64,000 bases of DNA from Lacibacter luteus (GCF_004118265.1 NZ_SDHW01000004.1:248001-312000), one strand, 5' to 3'. Shown: positions 51,518 to 61,608, numbered from the stretch's first letter. The notes: generated by a model from the sequence alone, not told the origin. A program made the numbers and translations.

Positions 51518-52362
51518 TTTTTCTGCTTCACACGTTTTTCAAGTTCCAGTTGTTCGGCACGTTGCAAATTGGCAACTACAAATACATTCTGCAAACGACT
51601 GAAATCGTTTGATGGCTCAACCTGTAACAAATAGTTATTTGTACTCTGTTCGAGAATAATTTTTTGTATCCGACCAATCATAATGCCTGCAGGAAAATCA
51701 GAGTACTGGCTGGTTAATACGGTATCGCCCACCTTGAGTTTTACACTCTTCGGTATATCTCTTAATTGCACTCGTCTTGCATTTACGCCATCCCATTCAA
51801 TACGTCCGCTTTCGCCTGTCTTCTTCAGTCGTGCACTGATGCGGCTTTGCTTGTTGAGCATGCTCATAACAGTGGCAAAGTTTTCACTCACATCCATTAC
51901 TACACCTGCCACACCATTGGATGATATTACCACCATGCCCGGTTCCACCCCTTGCTTACTTCCTCTGTGTACAGTAAAATAATTATTGGGCTGTGTAACC
52001 GAATTGTTCACCACTGCTGCATCCATATACAAATACTTACGCAATGTACCTGTTGTATCAACCGGTATCGAATCAGAAACAATGCGTTGTGTTGTATCGG
52101 GACTTTGAAAATTTTCAGAAAGCTTATTCTGTAATTCGTTTAACCTGCGACGCAGATCCTGGTTTTCTTTTTTCAGGTGAAAGTACCCGTCTACTTTGCT
52201 GTACTGTACTTCCATAGCCCCGGTTATTTCGCCGGCAGTATCCATGTACGCTGCCTGGTGAAATTTGTTGTACCGGAACAACAAAGCAAAGCTTACTGCC
52301 TGTAAAAGCAGAAAGAACATTAAAACGGAAAAACGCCTGATAAAAGCAAAAAGATTCCGCAC
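51514..52362 (-). CDS. mreC: Rod-shape determining protein MreC
   Basis: A 282-residue protein with an N-terminal membrane helix (about 10-30), a coiled-coil near 60-80 (LKKENQDLRRRLNELQNKL) and a beta-rich periplasmic MreC domain with VVISSNGVAGVVMDVSENFATV and KVGDTVLTSQYSDFPAGIMIGRI. MreC couples the cytoplasmic filament to PBP2. It follows mreB by 44 bp. Confidence 0.92.
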   Translation of the reverse strand: MRNLFAFIRRFSVLMFFLLLQAVSFALLFRYNKFHQAAYMDTAGEITGAMEVQYSKVDGYFHLKKENQDLRRRLNELQNKLSENFQSPDTTQRIVSDSIPVDTTGTLRKYLYMDAAVVNNSVTQPNNYFTVHRGSKQGVEPGMVVISSNGVAGVVMDVSENFATVMSMLNKQSRISARLKKTGESGRIEWDGVNARRVQLRDIPKSVKLKVGDTVLTSQYSDFPAGIMIGRIQKIILEQSTNNYLLQVEPSNDFSRLQNVFVVANLQRAEQLELEKRVKQKK

Positions 52363-52406
52363 AATAAGGTGGATTTAATTTGTTCCGTTGTTTGCGTAAG
52401 CCCTTA

Positions 52407-53435
52407 TCAGTTGCGCATTACAAACGGATAGCGATTGTAATTTTTCAATGCAATACCAGTACCTCTTACCACGCTCTTCAACGGATCGTCGGCAATATGA
52501 ACAGGTAATTTAATTTTTTGGTTGAGACGCTTATCCAGGCCACGAAGCAGGGCACCGCCGCCGGTAATATAAATACCTCTGCGGTAAATATCGGCAGCCA
52601 GTTCGGGAGGAGTCATTTCAAGTGCTTTCAGAATCGCTTCTTCAATTTTGAAAATGCTCTTATCGAGTGCTTCCGCAATTTCCTGATAGCTTACCATAAT
52701 TTGTTTGGGAATACCTGTTACAAGGTCACGACCGTTTACAGGAATATCATCCGGTGGGTTATCGAGTTCCTTCATGGCTGCACCAATCTGGATCTTAATC
52801 TGTTCGGCTGTACGTTCACCAATCAACAAGCTGTGGTAACGACGAAGCGCTTCCATAATATCTGCAGTAAACTCATCGCCTGCAATACGTATACTTTGGT
52901 CGCACACAATACCTGCCAGTGCAATAACAGTAATACCGGTAGTTCCACCACCAATATCAACGATCATGTTACCAACAGGCTCTTCCACATCAATACCAAT
53001 ACCCAAGGCAGCTGCCATTGGTTCGTGCAGGAGGTAAACTTCCTGTGCGCCAGCCTGTTCGGCACTGTCTCTTACCGCTCTTTTTTCTACTTCGGTAATG
53101 CTGGAAGGTATGCAGATCATCATTCGCCATTTAGGGGCGAACAATGGTTTTTTTGTAAGAACCAATTTGATGAGTTCACGGATCATGAGCTCGGCCGCAT
53201 TGAAATCGGCAATTACGCCATCTTTTAACGGACGAACAGTGCGGATGCTTTCATGGGTTTTTTCATGCATCATCAACGCCTTTTTACCAACTGCCAGCAC
53301 GTTCTTGGGATTATTACGATCCAGTGCAACAATTGAAGGCTCGTTCACTACAATTTCATCGTTATGTATAATGAGGGTATTAGCAGTACCCAGGTCCATT
53401 GCTATTTCCTGAATAAAAAAATTAAAAAGGCCCAT
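52407..53435 (-). CDS. mreB: Rod-shape determining actin-like protein MreB
   Basis: A 342-residue actin homologue with phosphate 1 MDLGTANTLI, connect 1, phosphate 2 MIVDIGGGTTGITVIAL, and adenosine motif GIYITGGGALLRGLD. First gene of the mreBCD-mrdA-rodA operon. MreB filaments guide cell-wall elongation. Confidence 0.97.
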   Translation of the reverse strand: MGLFNFFIQEIAMDLGTANTLIIHNDEIVVNEPSIVALDRNNPKNVLAVGKKALMMHEKTHESIRTVRPLKDGVIADFNAAELMIRELIKLVLTKKPLFAPKWRMMICIPSSITEVEKRAVRDSAEQAGAQEVYLLHEPMAAALGIGIDVEEPVGNMIVDIGGGTTGITVIALAGIVCDQSIRIAGDEFTADIMEALRRYHSLLIGERTAEQIKIQIGAAMKELDNPPDDIPVNGRDLVTGIPKQIMVSYQEIAEALDKSIFKIEEAILKALEMTPPELAADIYRRGIYITGGGALLRGLDKRLNQKIKLPVHIADDPLKSVVRGTGIALKNYNRYPFVMRN

Positions 53436-53629
53436 ATTGTTAAATGGAAATTATTTGTTCCGGTGATTGCAAATTTGAGAGAAAAATTTGGAATAACAAC
53501 GCTAAAACCGTGCCCGTAAGTGTTTTTTCAGAAAAAAAACCACAGCCCGTTTTTCCCTTTGTTTACAGGCATTTCAGCAAAATTGAAATACCCGTAAAAT
53601 GCGAACAAAAAAATCTTCGTTTATCCGTT

Positions 53630-54934
53630 TCAGTTAGTTTCTGCAAACTCGTAACCGATATCGTTACGGTAATACATTTTCATAAAACGGATGCCCTCGA
53701 GCAAGCCTTTTGATTTTGCTACTGCATCGCTTGCATTATTGCCAAAACTTGTAACCGCAAGTACCCTTCCCCCATTGCTGACAACGGCTTCGTTTTCGGT
53801 TTTTGTACCTGCATGAAAAATGATCGAATCGGTATTTGACTGGTCGAGACCTGTTATTTCGTAGCCCTTAATATAGTCGCCGGGGTAACCGCCGCTTACA
53901 GCCACAACTGTAACTGCAAAACGTGGATCCTGCTCAATGGTAACGGTATCAATCTCTGCCTTGGCAGTTGCAACCATCAGCTCTACCAAGTCGTTTTGCA
54001 GTCGTGGAATAACCACTTCTGTTTCCGGATCGCCCATGCGGCAGTTATATTCAATTACATAAGGTTCGTTATCTACCTTAATTAAGCCAATAAACACGAA
54101 ACCTTTGTATACCATTCCTTCGCTATGGAAACCGTTAATGGTTGGCTTTACAATACGCTCCTCCACTTTCGTCATAAATACATCATCTGCAAAAGGAACG
54201 GGGCTTACAGCACCCATACCACCGGTGTTAAGTCCGGTATCTCCTTCGCCAATGCGTTTGTAATCTTTTGCTTCGGGGAGTATGCAATAGTTTTTACCAT
54301 CAGTAAGAACAAACAGGCTCATTTCAATACCATTTAAAAATTGTTCTATCACCACCCGTTTACCTGCATCGCCAAATTTGTGTTGGTGAATCATCATATC
54401 GAACTCCGCAACCGCTTCGAGGTGATTGTTACAGATGATCACCCCTTTTCCTGCAGCCAGGCCATCGGCTTTGAGTACAACAGGCAAGGCATGATTCATT
54501 AAGTATTCACGGCCTTCATCGAAATTAACATCAGTAAACTCCTTGTAAGAAGCAGTAGGAATATTATGACGCTCCATGAATGCTTTGGCAAACGATTTAC
54601 TGCCTTCGAGCTGTGCTGCATATTTCGATGGGCCGATTACACCCACCCAACCTTCGGCAAAAGGATTTTTTGCATGCGCTTCTTCAAAATAATCGTACAC
54701 GCCTTTTACCAGCGGATCCTCAGGTCCCACAATGATCAATTGCACAGCATGATCTCTGCAGAACTGTTCCATTGCTTCAAAATCGCCATCAATACGCAGG
54801 GGAATATTTACACCGCATTCGCTTGTTCCCGCATTACCGGGAGCGATGTACAGTTTTTCGCATAAAGGACTTTGCTTTAATTTCCAGGACAGCGCATGTT
54901 CACGACCGCCCGATCCGAGTAATAAGATGTTCAT
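53630..54934 (-). CDS. purD: Phosphoribosylamine-glycine ligase
   Basis: 434 residues from MNILLLGSGGREHAL at 54934. An ATG 13 codons upstream gives a non-family N-terminus and covers the promoter-like TTCCTTTG. It has the ATP-grasp pattern with GVIGPSKYAAQLEGSK, ADGLAAGKGVIIC, EGDTGLNTGGMGAVSP and EYNCRMGDPETE. PurD makes GAR from phosphoribosylamine and glycine in purine synthesis. Stand-alone minus-strand gene between mreB and the divergent peptide transporter. Confidence 0.96.
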   Translation of the reverse strand: MNILLLGSGGREHALSWKLKQSPLCEKLYIAPGNAGTSECGVNIPLRIDGDFEAMEQFCRDHAVQLIIVGPEDPLVKGVYDYFEEAHAKNPFAEGWVGVIGPSKYAAQLEGSKSFAKAFMERHNIPTASYKEFTDVNFDEGREYLMNHALPVVLKADGLAAGKGVIICNNHLEAVAEFDMMIHQHKFGDAGKRVVIEQFLNGIEMSLFVLTDGKNYCILPEAKDYKRIGEGDTGLNTGGMGAVSPVPFADDVFMTKVEERIVKPTINGFHSEGMVYKGFVFIGLIKVDNEPYVIEYNCRMGDPETEVVIPRLQNDLVELMVATAKAEIDTVTIEQDPRFAVTVVAVSGGYPGDYIKGYEITGLDQSNTDSIIFHAGTKTENEAVVSNGGRVLAVTSFGNNASDAVAKSKGLLEGIRFMKMYYRNDIGYEFAETN

Positions 54935-55079
54935 TACGATTTTTTTCTCCGGCCCGAAATTAAACCTTCGCAAAGGAACTTCCTAAAACCATTCCTGAAT
55001 CGTCGGTATTTTACCCAAATTTCCGTTTCCATTATTTGCTTATTTTCGGCACTTACTAATGTTAATTTAAACCATCTGT

Positions 55080-56594
55080 ATGACGGAAACAAGCACACAA
55101 AAGGGGCATCCCAAAGGCCTTTGGGTATTATTTGGAACTGAAATGTGGGAACGCTTTAACTACTACGGTATGCGTGCCGTATTGGTTCTTTTTATGACAA
55201 AAGCCCTCTTATTCGACAAAGTTTTTGCCTCTAATTTATATGGAAGCTACACCAGTCTTGTTTATTTAACACCGTTGATTGGTGGTTATATTGCCGACCG
55301 ATACTGGGGTAACCAACGCTCCATTATTGCAGGTGGTTTGGTAATGGCTATTGGCGAATTTATTTTGTTTTTCTGCGGCTCAACTTATGCTTCTTCGCCT
55401 GATCTTTCTACCTTATTTTTCTTCTCCGGACTTGGTTTAATGATTGCAGGTAATGGTTTCTTTAAACCCAATATCTCTTCACTTGTTGGGCAACTTTATC
55501 CTAAAAACGATCAACGTATTGATCCGGCTTACACTATTTTCTACATGGGTATTAATGTGGGCGGGGCCATTGGACCGTTTGTTTGTGGTTTGGTTGGCGA
55601 CACAGGTGATCCTGCAGATTTTAAATGGGCATTTTTAGCCGGCGGTATTGCCATGCTGATCAGTGTTGTTGTACAATTACTGTTTCATAAAAAATATGTG
55701 ACAGGGCCTGACAACAAAGTATTAGGATTAACGCCTGAGAATTCACCTGCTGTTTGGACAAAGCCTATTGCAATGATCCTTGGATTGGCAGCATTTTCGA
55801 GTCTTGCAATTGGCATGTTATACATTGATGCCAAAGTTGTAAGCTATTTAACTTATTTACTTGCAGGTGCTGCCATTTTCATTTTTGCAATGGTAATGAG
55901 TGATAAAACATTAACTAAGTTTGAAAAGCACCGGGTAATTGTATTGTTTGCCGTAGTGTTCTTTGTAATCTTTTTTTGGAGTGCATTTGAACAAGCCGGC
56001 GCCTCACTTACTTTTTTTGCTGAAGAACAAACACAAAGAGACCTTGGCTTTTTTGTAGTCCCTTCAAGCTGGTTTCAATCGCTTAATTCTGTATTTGTGG
56101 TATCCTTTGCGCCGGTTTTTGCATGGCTCTGGTTAAAGCTTGGTAAAAAAGATCCATCAGCTCCTACCAAAATGGCTATCGGTTTATTGCTGCTTGCGGT
56201 CGGTTACCTCTGGATTGCATTTGGGGTAAAAAATGTTGGCGCAGGTATAAAAGTGAGTATGATTTGGTTAACAGGTATGTACGTATTGCACACCTGGGGC
56301 GAACTTTGCTTATCTCCAATTGGCTTATCACTTGCAAATAAACTGGCGCCGTTTAAATATGCTTCATTATTAATGGCTGTATGGTTTTTAGGCAATGCAT
56401 TTGCCAACAAACTGGCAGGTGTACTCAGTGCGCTATATCCTGAAAACGGAAAAACAACCCAGTTCTTAGGCTATCAAATGAACAGCCTCTACGACTTCTT
56501 TATGTTGTTTGTTGCCATGGCAGGCGTAGCCTCTCTCATTTTATTCCTGCTTACCAAAAAACTTCAAACCATGATGCATACCGAAACAAAATAA
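55080..56594 (+). CDS. POT-family proton-coupled oligopeptide transporter
   Basis: A 504-residue membrane protein with about 12-14 helices. It has the POT (PTR2) hallmark EMWERFNYYGMRAVL (ExxERFxYYG, proton coupling), PLIGGYIADRYWG, and GNGFFKPNISSLVGQLY and FYMGINVGGAIGPF in the second signature. It imports di- and tripeptides with protons. Divergent from purD. Confidence 0.93.
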   Translation: MTETSTQKGHPKGLWVLFGTEMWERFNYYGMRAVLVLFMTKALLFDKVFASNLYGSYTSLVYLTPLIGGYIADRYWGNQRSIIAGGLVMAIGEFILFFCGSTYASSPDLSTLFFFSGLGLMIAGNGFFKPNISSLVGQLYPKNDQRIDPAYTIFYMGINVGGAIGPFVCGLVGDTGDPADFKWAFLAGGIAMLISVVVQLLFHKKYVTGPDNKVLGLTPENSPAVWTKPIAMILGLAAFSSLAIGMLYIDAKVVSYLTYLLAGAAIFIFAMVMSDKTLTKFEKHRVIVLFAVVFFVIFFWSAFEQAGASLTFFAEEQTQRDLGFFVVPSSWFQSLNSVFVVSFAPVFAWLWLKLGKKDPSAPTKMAIGLLLLAVGYLWIAFGVKNVGAGIKVSMIWLTGMYVLHTWGELCLSPIGLSLANKLAPFKYASLLMAVWFLGNAFANKLAGVLSALYPENGKTTQFLGYQMNSLYDFFMLFVAMAGVASLILFLLTKKLQTMMHTETK

Positions 56595-56620
56595 ATATCC
56601 GGTTCATCTGAAAAAATAAA

Positions 56621-56651
56621 AAGAGGGCGGTTGCAATGCAACCGCCCTCTT
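56621..56651. terminator. Bidirectional terminator
   Basis: AAGAGGGCGGTTGCA and TGCAACCGCCCTCTT form a nearly perfect palindrome with A-rich and T-rich flanks, serving the convergent genes on both sides. Confidence 0.85.
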
Positions 56652-56673
56652 GATTTATAATAAAAACACCTCG

Positions 56674-57294
56674 TTATAATTTGAACGAATTGAAAATTTT
56701 ATTCGCTGTTGTTTCAAATGCATCACGCTCTCCTTCTTTGCTGATGTAAGTAAGAATATAAGCTTTGCTGCTTGCAACAATAAACAGTTGTTTCACCTGA
56801 ATATCGAATGCCATATCACCATATTTACCTTTATAAACGATTTGGTAAGCTCGTGCGCCATTGCGGTTAAAATACATAGACGACACTTCTTTATAACCCT
56901 TCATCAAATCTTTCACTGCATCCACATTCACTTTCACATACTCTTCAATCGTCATTGCGCTTTTCAGCTCTTCGATCTGCAGGTTCAAACTTTGTTTATA
57001 CTGATCGCTGCTGCCTTCTGAAGGTGAAGTGATTTTTACAATAGCTCCCTGCGATGTGTTATCAAACGTCCAGTCGGTTGGATAACCGATTGTAAACCGG
57101 CCGTTGGGATCGCTGTACTTTTTTAACTCGCCGCTGCCCGTAGTTGTATTGTTGTTGTTTTCTGTTTTTGGTGTTGTGTTGTTCGGCTTTGTGTTGGTAT
57201 TTGTATTAAGATCGTTAACGGGTATACGGGCGGGCTGTGCCCAGGCAGCCAAACCGGTTAACAGGAAAGTGAGGGCTACAACTATTTTTTTCAT
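56674..57294 (-). CDS. Secreted PsbP/DcrB-like (DUF1795-type) protein
   Basis: 206 residues. A signal peptide (MKKIVVALTFLLTGLAAWA) is followed by a low-complexity N/T-rich linker (about 25-55) and then an alpha/beta domain with SDPNGRFTIGYPTDWTFDN and AYQIVYKGKYGDMAFDIQVKQLFIV, the pattern of PsbP-like or DcrB-like domains. No catalytic residues are expected. The function is unknown; the linker suggests attachment at some distance from a partner or the membrane. Confidence 0.7.
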   Translation of the reverse strand: MKKIVVALTFLLTGLAAWAQPARIPVNDLNTNTNTKPNNTTPKTENNNNTTTGSGELKKYSDPNGRFTIGYPTDWTFDNTSQGAIVKITSPSEGSSDQYKQSLNLQIEELKSAMTIEEYVKVNVDAVKDLMKGYKEVSSMYFNRNGARAYQIVYKGKYGDMAFDIQVKQLFIVASSKAYILTYISKEGERDAFETTANKIFNSFKL

Positions 57295-57429
57295 TACTCA
57301 GAGTTATGAATCTAAAAGTACAAACTTGTTTTGCTTTCTCATAATAAAAGGGTCGCCGGCACATAAAATACCGTCTCACACGGATGCAATCCCTTTATCA
57401 CAAAGGCACTGTTACAAAAAGAAAAATTG

Positions 57430-57437
57430 TAGCTTTG
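57430..57437 (+). promoter_or_regulatory. Candidate -7 element of the MATE gene
   Basis: TAGCTTTG, an exact TAnnTTTG match, 124 bp before the ATG at 57562. It would leave a long leader containing a short GTCTTC/GAAGAC hairpin near 57472-57489. Confidence 0.4.
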
Positions 57438-57561
57438 TTGCTCTTACAGATTAGCATATGAAGTTCTAATTCGTCTTCGCTTAAGAAGACAACTCTCCCG
57501 ACAAACTTTTTCAGCTGAAGTTTTCAGCCGTTATTTCTATTTTAACCATTTAACCTGTTTC

Positions 57562-58986
57562 ATGACAACAAACCATCATCAGCCAAAAGGGCTATCCTAT
57601 ATCTATCAAATAATCAAACAATCTCTAAGCGGAGAAGAGCAGGATTACACACAAGGCAGCATTCGCAAAGCCGTGGTATTACTGGCAATACCCATGATTC
57701 TTGAACTGGGGTTTGAGTCTGTTTTTGCAGTGGTAGACATGTATTTTGTAAGCCATTTGCCCAACAGTAAAAACGCCGTTGCAACAGTAGGGCTCACCGA
57801 ATCGGTAATATCACTTGTGTACACCATTGCCATTGGCCTTAGTACAGCAGCCACCGCTGTTGTAGCCAGACGTATAGGCGAAAAGAATGCAGATGCAGCC
57901 ACACACGCAGGAGCACAGGCAATTATTATTTCAATGTTTGTTGCAATAGTGCTGAGTATAACAGGAGTTATTTTTGCAGCCGATATTCTACGGCTTATGG
58001 GTGCTGCTCCGATTGTGGTAGAAGAAGGAACTTCTTTTACACGTATTATGATGGGTGGATCTACCGTTATCATTCTGCTGTTTCTTATTAACGGCATTTT
58101 TCGTGGCGCAGGCGATGCCGCAATGGCCATGCGTAGTTTATGGATTGCCAGCATTTTCAACATCATTCTTTGTCCGCTTTTAATTTACGGTTATGGCCCT
58201 TTTCCCGAACTGGGGTTGAAAGGCGCAGCTATTGCAACAACAATCGGCCGTGGCGCAGGTGTATTGTACCAATGCTATCATTTATTTGGCGGCAGCAGAT
58301 CAATAAAAATGAGATTACCGCATTTTAAATGGGATACTCCTGTTATTAAAACGCTTTTTGAAGTAGCCTGGCCTGCTACCTTGCAGTTTTTTATTCAAAG
58401 CGGAAGCTGGATTGTATTAGCATGGCTGGTATCTGTTACCGGTGGCACCGATGCCAGTGCCGGCTACCAGATAGCCATTCGAAATGTTGTATTCTTTATT
58501 CTTCCTGCCTGGGGACTGAGTAATGCTGCTGCTACATTAGTGGGTCAAAACCTTGGCGCCAAACAGCCGTTACGGGCCGAACAAAGTGTACTGCTAACAA
58601 CAAAGTATAACGCCATCTTTATGTCGGCAGTAATGCTGCTGTTTATCTTTTTTGCAGCGCCGATCATCAGCATTTTTACCAAAGAACCGGAGGTTCATCG
58701 CTTTGGTGTACTGTCGTTACAAATTATCGGCAGCGGTTATGTTTTTTATGGTATTGGTATGATTATGATACAAGCGTTAAATGGCGCCGGCGATACCAAA
58801 ACACCAACATGGATCAATTTTATTTGTTTCTGGCTTTTTCAGATACCACTTGGGTATTTGCTCGCCAAAACATTTAACCTCGGACCCGTTGGCGCATTCC
58901 TCGCCATTCCAATTGCAGAAACACTGATTGCCCTCGTTGCCTGGTATTATTTTAAACGGGGTAAATGGAAATTGGTAGAAGTATAA
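57562..58986 (+). CDS. MATE-family multidrug/metabolite exporter
   Basis: A 474-residue protein with twelve membrane helices in two similar halves; the first half begins with IPMILELGFESVFAVVDMYFVSHL and has the repeat TAATAVVARRIGEKNADAA, the second QIAIRNVVFFILPAWGLSNAAATLVGQNLGAK. It exports cationic drugs or metabolites with sodium or protons. It ends at a strong hairpin terminator. Confidence 0.93.
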   Translation: MTTNHHQPKGLSYIYQIIKQSLSGEEQDYTQGSIRKAVVLLAIPMILELGFESVFAVVDMYFVSHLPNSKNAVATVGLTESVISLVYTIAIGLSTAATAVVARRIGEKNADAATHAGAQAIIISMFVAIVLSITGVIFAADILRLMGAAPIVVEEGTSFTRIMMGGSTVIILLFLINGIFRGAGDAAMAMRSLWIASIFNIILCPLLIYGYGPFPELGLKGAAIATTIGRGAGVLYQCYHLFGGSRSIKMRLPHFKWDTPVIKTLFEVAWPATLQFFIQSGSWIVLAWLVSVTGGTDASAGYQIAIRNVVFFILPAWGLSNAAATLVGQNLGAKQPLRAEQSVLLTTKYNAIFMSAVMLLFIFFAAPIISIFTKEPEVHRFGVLSLQIIGSGYVFYGIGMIMIQALNGAGDTKTPTWINFICFWLFQIPLGYLLAKTFNLGPVGAFLAIPIAETLIALVAWYYFKRGKWKLVEV

Positions 58987-58990
58987 AGAA

Positions 58991-59075
58991 CAAAAGCCAT
59001 CTCAAAGAACCGGACTTCTTTTTCCCGGCAGTGATGCAGGAAAGAAGTTATCAAGCTTTGAGATGGCTTTTTTAT
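58991..59075. terminator. Long-stem terminator after MATE gene
   Basis: AAAAGCCATCTCAAAG (58992-59007) pairs with CTTTGAGATGGCTTTT (59056-59071), with a 48-base loop region that contains smaller stems. It can serve both converging genes. Confidence 0.75.
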
Positions 59076-59084
59076 TTCTTGCTT

Positions 59085-60191
59085 TTACGATTGTTTCAAA
59101 TCGCAAACCTTGTTTACTATTTCATGTAATACCGTTTCGCTTGCAAGTAGCTGTTGCAATAACACCAATTGGTTTCCGGCACGTACGAGATTATGGGTTG
59201 GATAACGGGCTCCGTAATACACATCATCGTTGATGTAATCGGTAAGAAACCGTATTGCCTGCATATAGATCATAAACTTACCTGCATATACAAACAGCTT
59301 CAACTCGTCTGCAGACAGGTCTGTTTTCATCTGCTCAAAATAGCCATGCACAATGGCTTCAAAAATATCGGTACGTATAACAATCTTACTGTAATCGCTC
59401 TCCTCTTCACTTACAGGCGAAAGATAAGTGCGCATCATATCGCCTACATCGCTGATGAAGTAGCCAGGCATTACCGTATCGAGATCAATTACACACAATC
59501 CTTTGCCCTGTTCATCAAACAACACATTGCTGATTTTTGTATCGTGGTGTGTAACCCGCAGTTTACAACCCGGGTTGGAGCGGATGGCTTCGTACTGCTG
59601 CACAACAGAAGCCAGTTGTTTTACCTGTTCTATCTGTTCTTTTGCTTCTTCAATTCGCTCTGTATTGCCTTGCTGCAAGGCTGTTAAAAACTGTTGGTAA
59701 CGCAGCGAAAGATTGTGAAACGAAGGAATGGTAATGTGCAATTGTGCTGCTTCAAAACCGCTGAGCAAATGTGTAAACTGTCCAAACTGTACTGCTGCTT
59801 CGTATGCTTCTGCCGCCGACGCAACAACATCTTTGGTAACCGATCCTTTTACAAACGGAAACATGCGAAAACAACCTGTTCCTTCAATTGTAACAAGAGA
59901 AGTTCCGTTTAATGCCTGCACCGGAGCTGCAAACAGATAGCCCGGGGTATGTTGTTGTAAATAATCTGCTATCTGCCTTATGTTAGCTGCAATATGGTTG
60001 GGTTGTGTAAACACCTGCATATTGAGCCTTTGTAAAATAAATGCTTCGCCTGTTACTGCTGTTACTTTCCAGGTACTGTTTATTAAACCGCTGCCAAATG
60101 GTTCTATTGACAGGGGTACTTGCTGCCAACCAAAAAGTGGCAACACTGTTTCTGCAATAGACGGCCGTTCTGTGTAAATACTGTTCCTCAT
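59085..60191 (-). CDS. NahK-like sugar 1-kinase (aminoglycoside phosphotransferase family)
   Basis: A 368-residue APH/choline-kinase-fold protein. FGSGLINSTWKV near residue 33 is the ATP loop. The catalytic loop is RVTHHDTKISNVLFD and the metal motif is VIDLDTVMPG, and both match N-acetylhexosamine 1-kinases (NahK). It likely phosphorylates a hexosamine at C1. It follows the GH109-like gene on the same strand, across a hairpin, which supports use of a released GalNAc/GlcNAc. A homoserine-kinase-II-like role is less likely. Confidence 0.75.
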   Translation of the reverse strand: MRNSIYTERPSIAETVLPLFGWQQVPLSIEPFGSGLINSTWKVTAVTGEAFILQRLNMQVFTQPNHIAANIRQIADYLQQHTPGYLFAAPVQALNGTSLVTIEGTGCFRMFPFVKGSVTKDVVASAAEAYEAAVQFGQFTHLLSGFEAAQLHITIPSFHNLSLRYQQFLTALQQGNTERIEEAKEQIEQVKQLASVVQQYEAIRSNPGCKLRVTHHDTKISNVLFDEQGKGLCVIDLDTVMPGYFISDVGDMMRTYLSPVSEEESDYSKIVIRTDIFEAIVHGYFEQMKTDLSADELKLFVYAGKFMIYMQAIRFLTDYINDDVYYGARYPTHNLVRAGNQLVLLQQLLASETVLHEIVNKVCDLKQS

Positions 60192-60202
60192 GTGTTATAT
60201 AA

Positions 60203-60245
60203 ATCCGGTTACAACACTGCATTTGTTGTTGTATTATAACCGGAT
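60203..60245 (-). terminator. Hairpin between GH109-like and NahK-like genes
   Basis: ATCCGGTTA (60203-60211) pairs with TAACCGGAT (60237-60245), extended by ACAACA/TGTTGT. There is no clear U-tract. It could be a partial terminator or an RNA-processing stem. Confidence 0.5.
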
Positions 60246-60255
60246 GCTTCGCCTG

Positions 60256-61608
60256 TTAATAATCGTCGTTTAATGCAAAAAAGGGTTTGCGGTACATCCA
60301 TCTTCCTCCGGTAAAGTCGGGGAATTCGATGGTTTCATTTCCTTTTTCAATAGAGAGTTCGCTTAATGGTGTAATAGCACTCCATGCTGCCGCATCGTAA
60401 ACATCCATTGGTGTAGCTGTTTTACGTTTGATGCTTTCAACAAATGAATGGATCACAAAAAAGTCCATACCACCATGCCCGGCACCTTCTGTTTCTTTAC
60501 TCCACCGTGCCCAAAGCGGATGATCATATTTATCGAACCAATCTTTTGCTGCATCCCATTGGTGTGGTTTTGATTTGCCTTCTATGTGTACACCCTTCGC
60601 AACATCCATCCACAAACCATTTGTACCCTGTACACGGAAACCTAATGAATAAGGGCGTGGAAGATTGGTATCGTGTTGCAGCAGAATTGTTTCTCCATTA
60701 GCACAACCGATCGATGTAGTTACAACATCGCCCAGTTTGAAATTAATTTTTGCATTAGGATGCTCAGGTCCGCATTTTTTTACAATGTGATCGTGTAATC
60801 CTCTTGCTTTTGATGAGAAAGAAGAAATATTTACAAACCTGTTACCACGGTTAATGTTGATGTAATGGGCAATGGGTCCGATACCGTGTGTAGGATACAG
60901 ATCGCCGTTACGATATACAGAATGATGTGTGCGCCATCTTGCTTCGCTCCATCCTTTATCGCCAAATTCGCAACCTTTGCCATATGCATCAACACCGTTA
61001 TTAAATTTTACTTCACGCAGATCGTGCTGATAGCCGCCCTGCAAATGCACCAGCTCACCAAACAAACCCTGGCGCACCATGTTCAGTGCAGCCATTACAT
61101 CTCTGCGGTAGCATACATTTTCCAGCATCATTACATGTGCGTTGTACTGCTCAGCTGCTTTTACAACATCCCAATGATCTTCCAATGTAATACCTAGCAT
61201 TACTTCACTACCAACATATTTAATACCTGCGTGCAAAGCACCAATGATCATTTCTTTGTGCCACTCCCAGGGAGTAGCGATGATGATGCCATCAATTCCT
61301 TTCAGCTCAAGCATCTTCTTCCATGCATAAGGATCGCCGGTAAAGATCTGCGGCATTTTCTTTCCGCTCTTGCTAATCATTTCCTTCGAACTTGCAAGCA
61401 TACGATCATCAATATCGCAAATGGCAACAAGCTCAACATCATTACGACGCAACACAAGATCGAGGTGATTTTGTCCACGCAAGCCAACGCCGATCATTAC
61501 CATTTTCACTTTAGCATCTGCAGCATTGGCAAACAATGAACCTGTTGGCAATACCGCAAGTGATGCAGCTGTAAGCCCCGTATTCTTTATAAAATCTTTT
61601 CTATGCAT
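60256..61608 (-). CDS. Gfo/Idh/MocA oxidoreductase, GH109-like, with Tat-type signal
   Basis: A 450-residue protein. The N-terminus MHRKDFIKNTGLTAASLAVL resembles a twin-arginine signal (RK instead of RR). The Rossmann fold VKMVMIGVGLRGQNHLDLVL follows, then the catalytic-domain segment EVMLGITLEDHWDVVKAAEQ, the substrate region SEARWRTHHSVYRNGDLYPTHG and the C-terminal GAGHGGMDFFVIHSFVESI. These fit the GH109 family (alpha-N-acetylgalactosaminidase, NAD-dependent mechanism). The NahK-like kinase is downstream. The family is moderately sure; activity is inferred. Confidence 0.78.
   Translation of the reverse strand: MHRKDFIKNTGLTAASLAVLPTGSLFANAADAKVKMVMIGVGLRGQNHLDLVLRRNDVELVAICDIDDRMLASSKEMISKSGKKMPQIFTGDPYAWKKMLELKGIDGIIIATPWEWHKEMIIGALHAGIKYVGSEVMLGITLEDHWDVVKAAEQYNAHVMMLENVCYRRDVMAALNMVRQGLFGELVHLQGGYQHDLREVKFNNGVDAYGKGCEFGDKGWSEARWRTHHSVYRNGDLYPTHGIGPIAHYININRGNRFVNISSFSSKARGLHDHIVKKCGPEHPNAKINFKLGDVVTTSIGCANGETILLQHDTNLPRPYSLGFRVQGTNGLWMDVAKGVHIEGKSKPHQWDAAKDWFDKYDHPLWARWSKETEGAGHGGMDFFVIHSFVESIKRKTATPMDVYDAAAWSAITPLSELSIEKGNETIEFPDFTGGRWMYRKPFFALNDDY

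Noticed and set aside
52518-53228. Open frame of 236 codons opposite mreB
   Set aside because: Antisense shadow of the highly conserved mreB gene.
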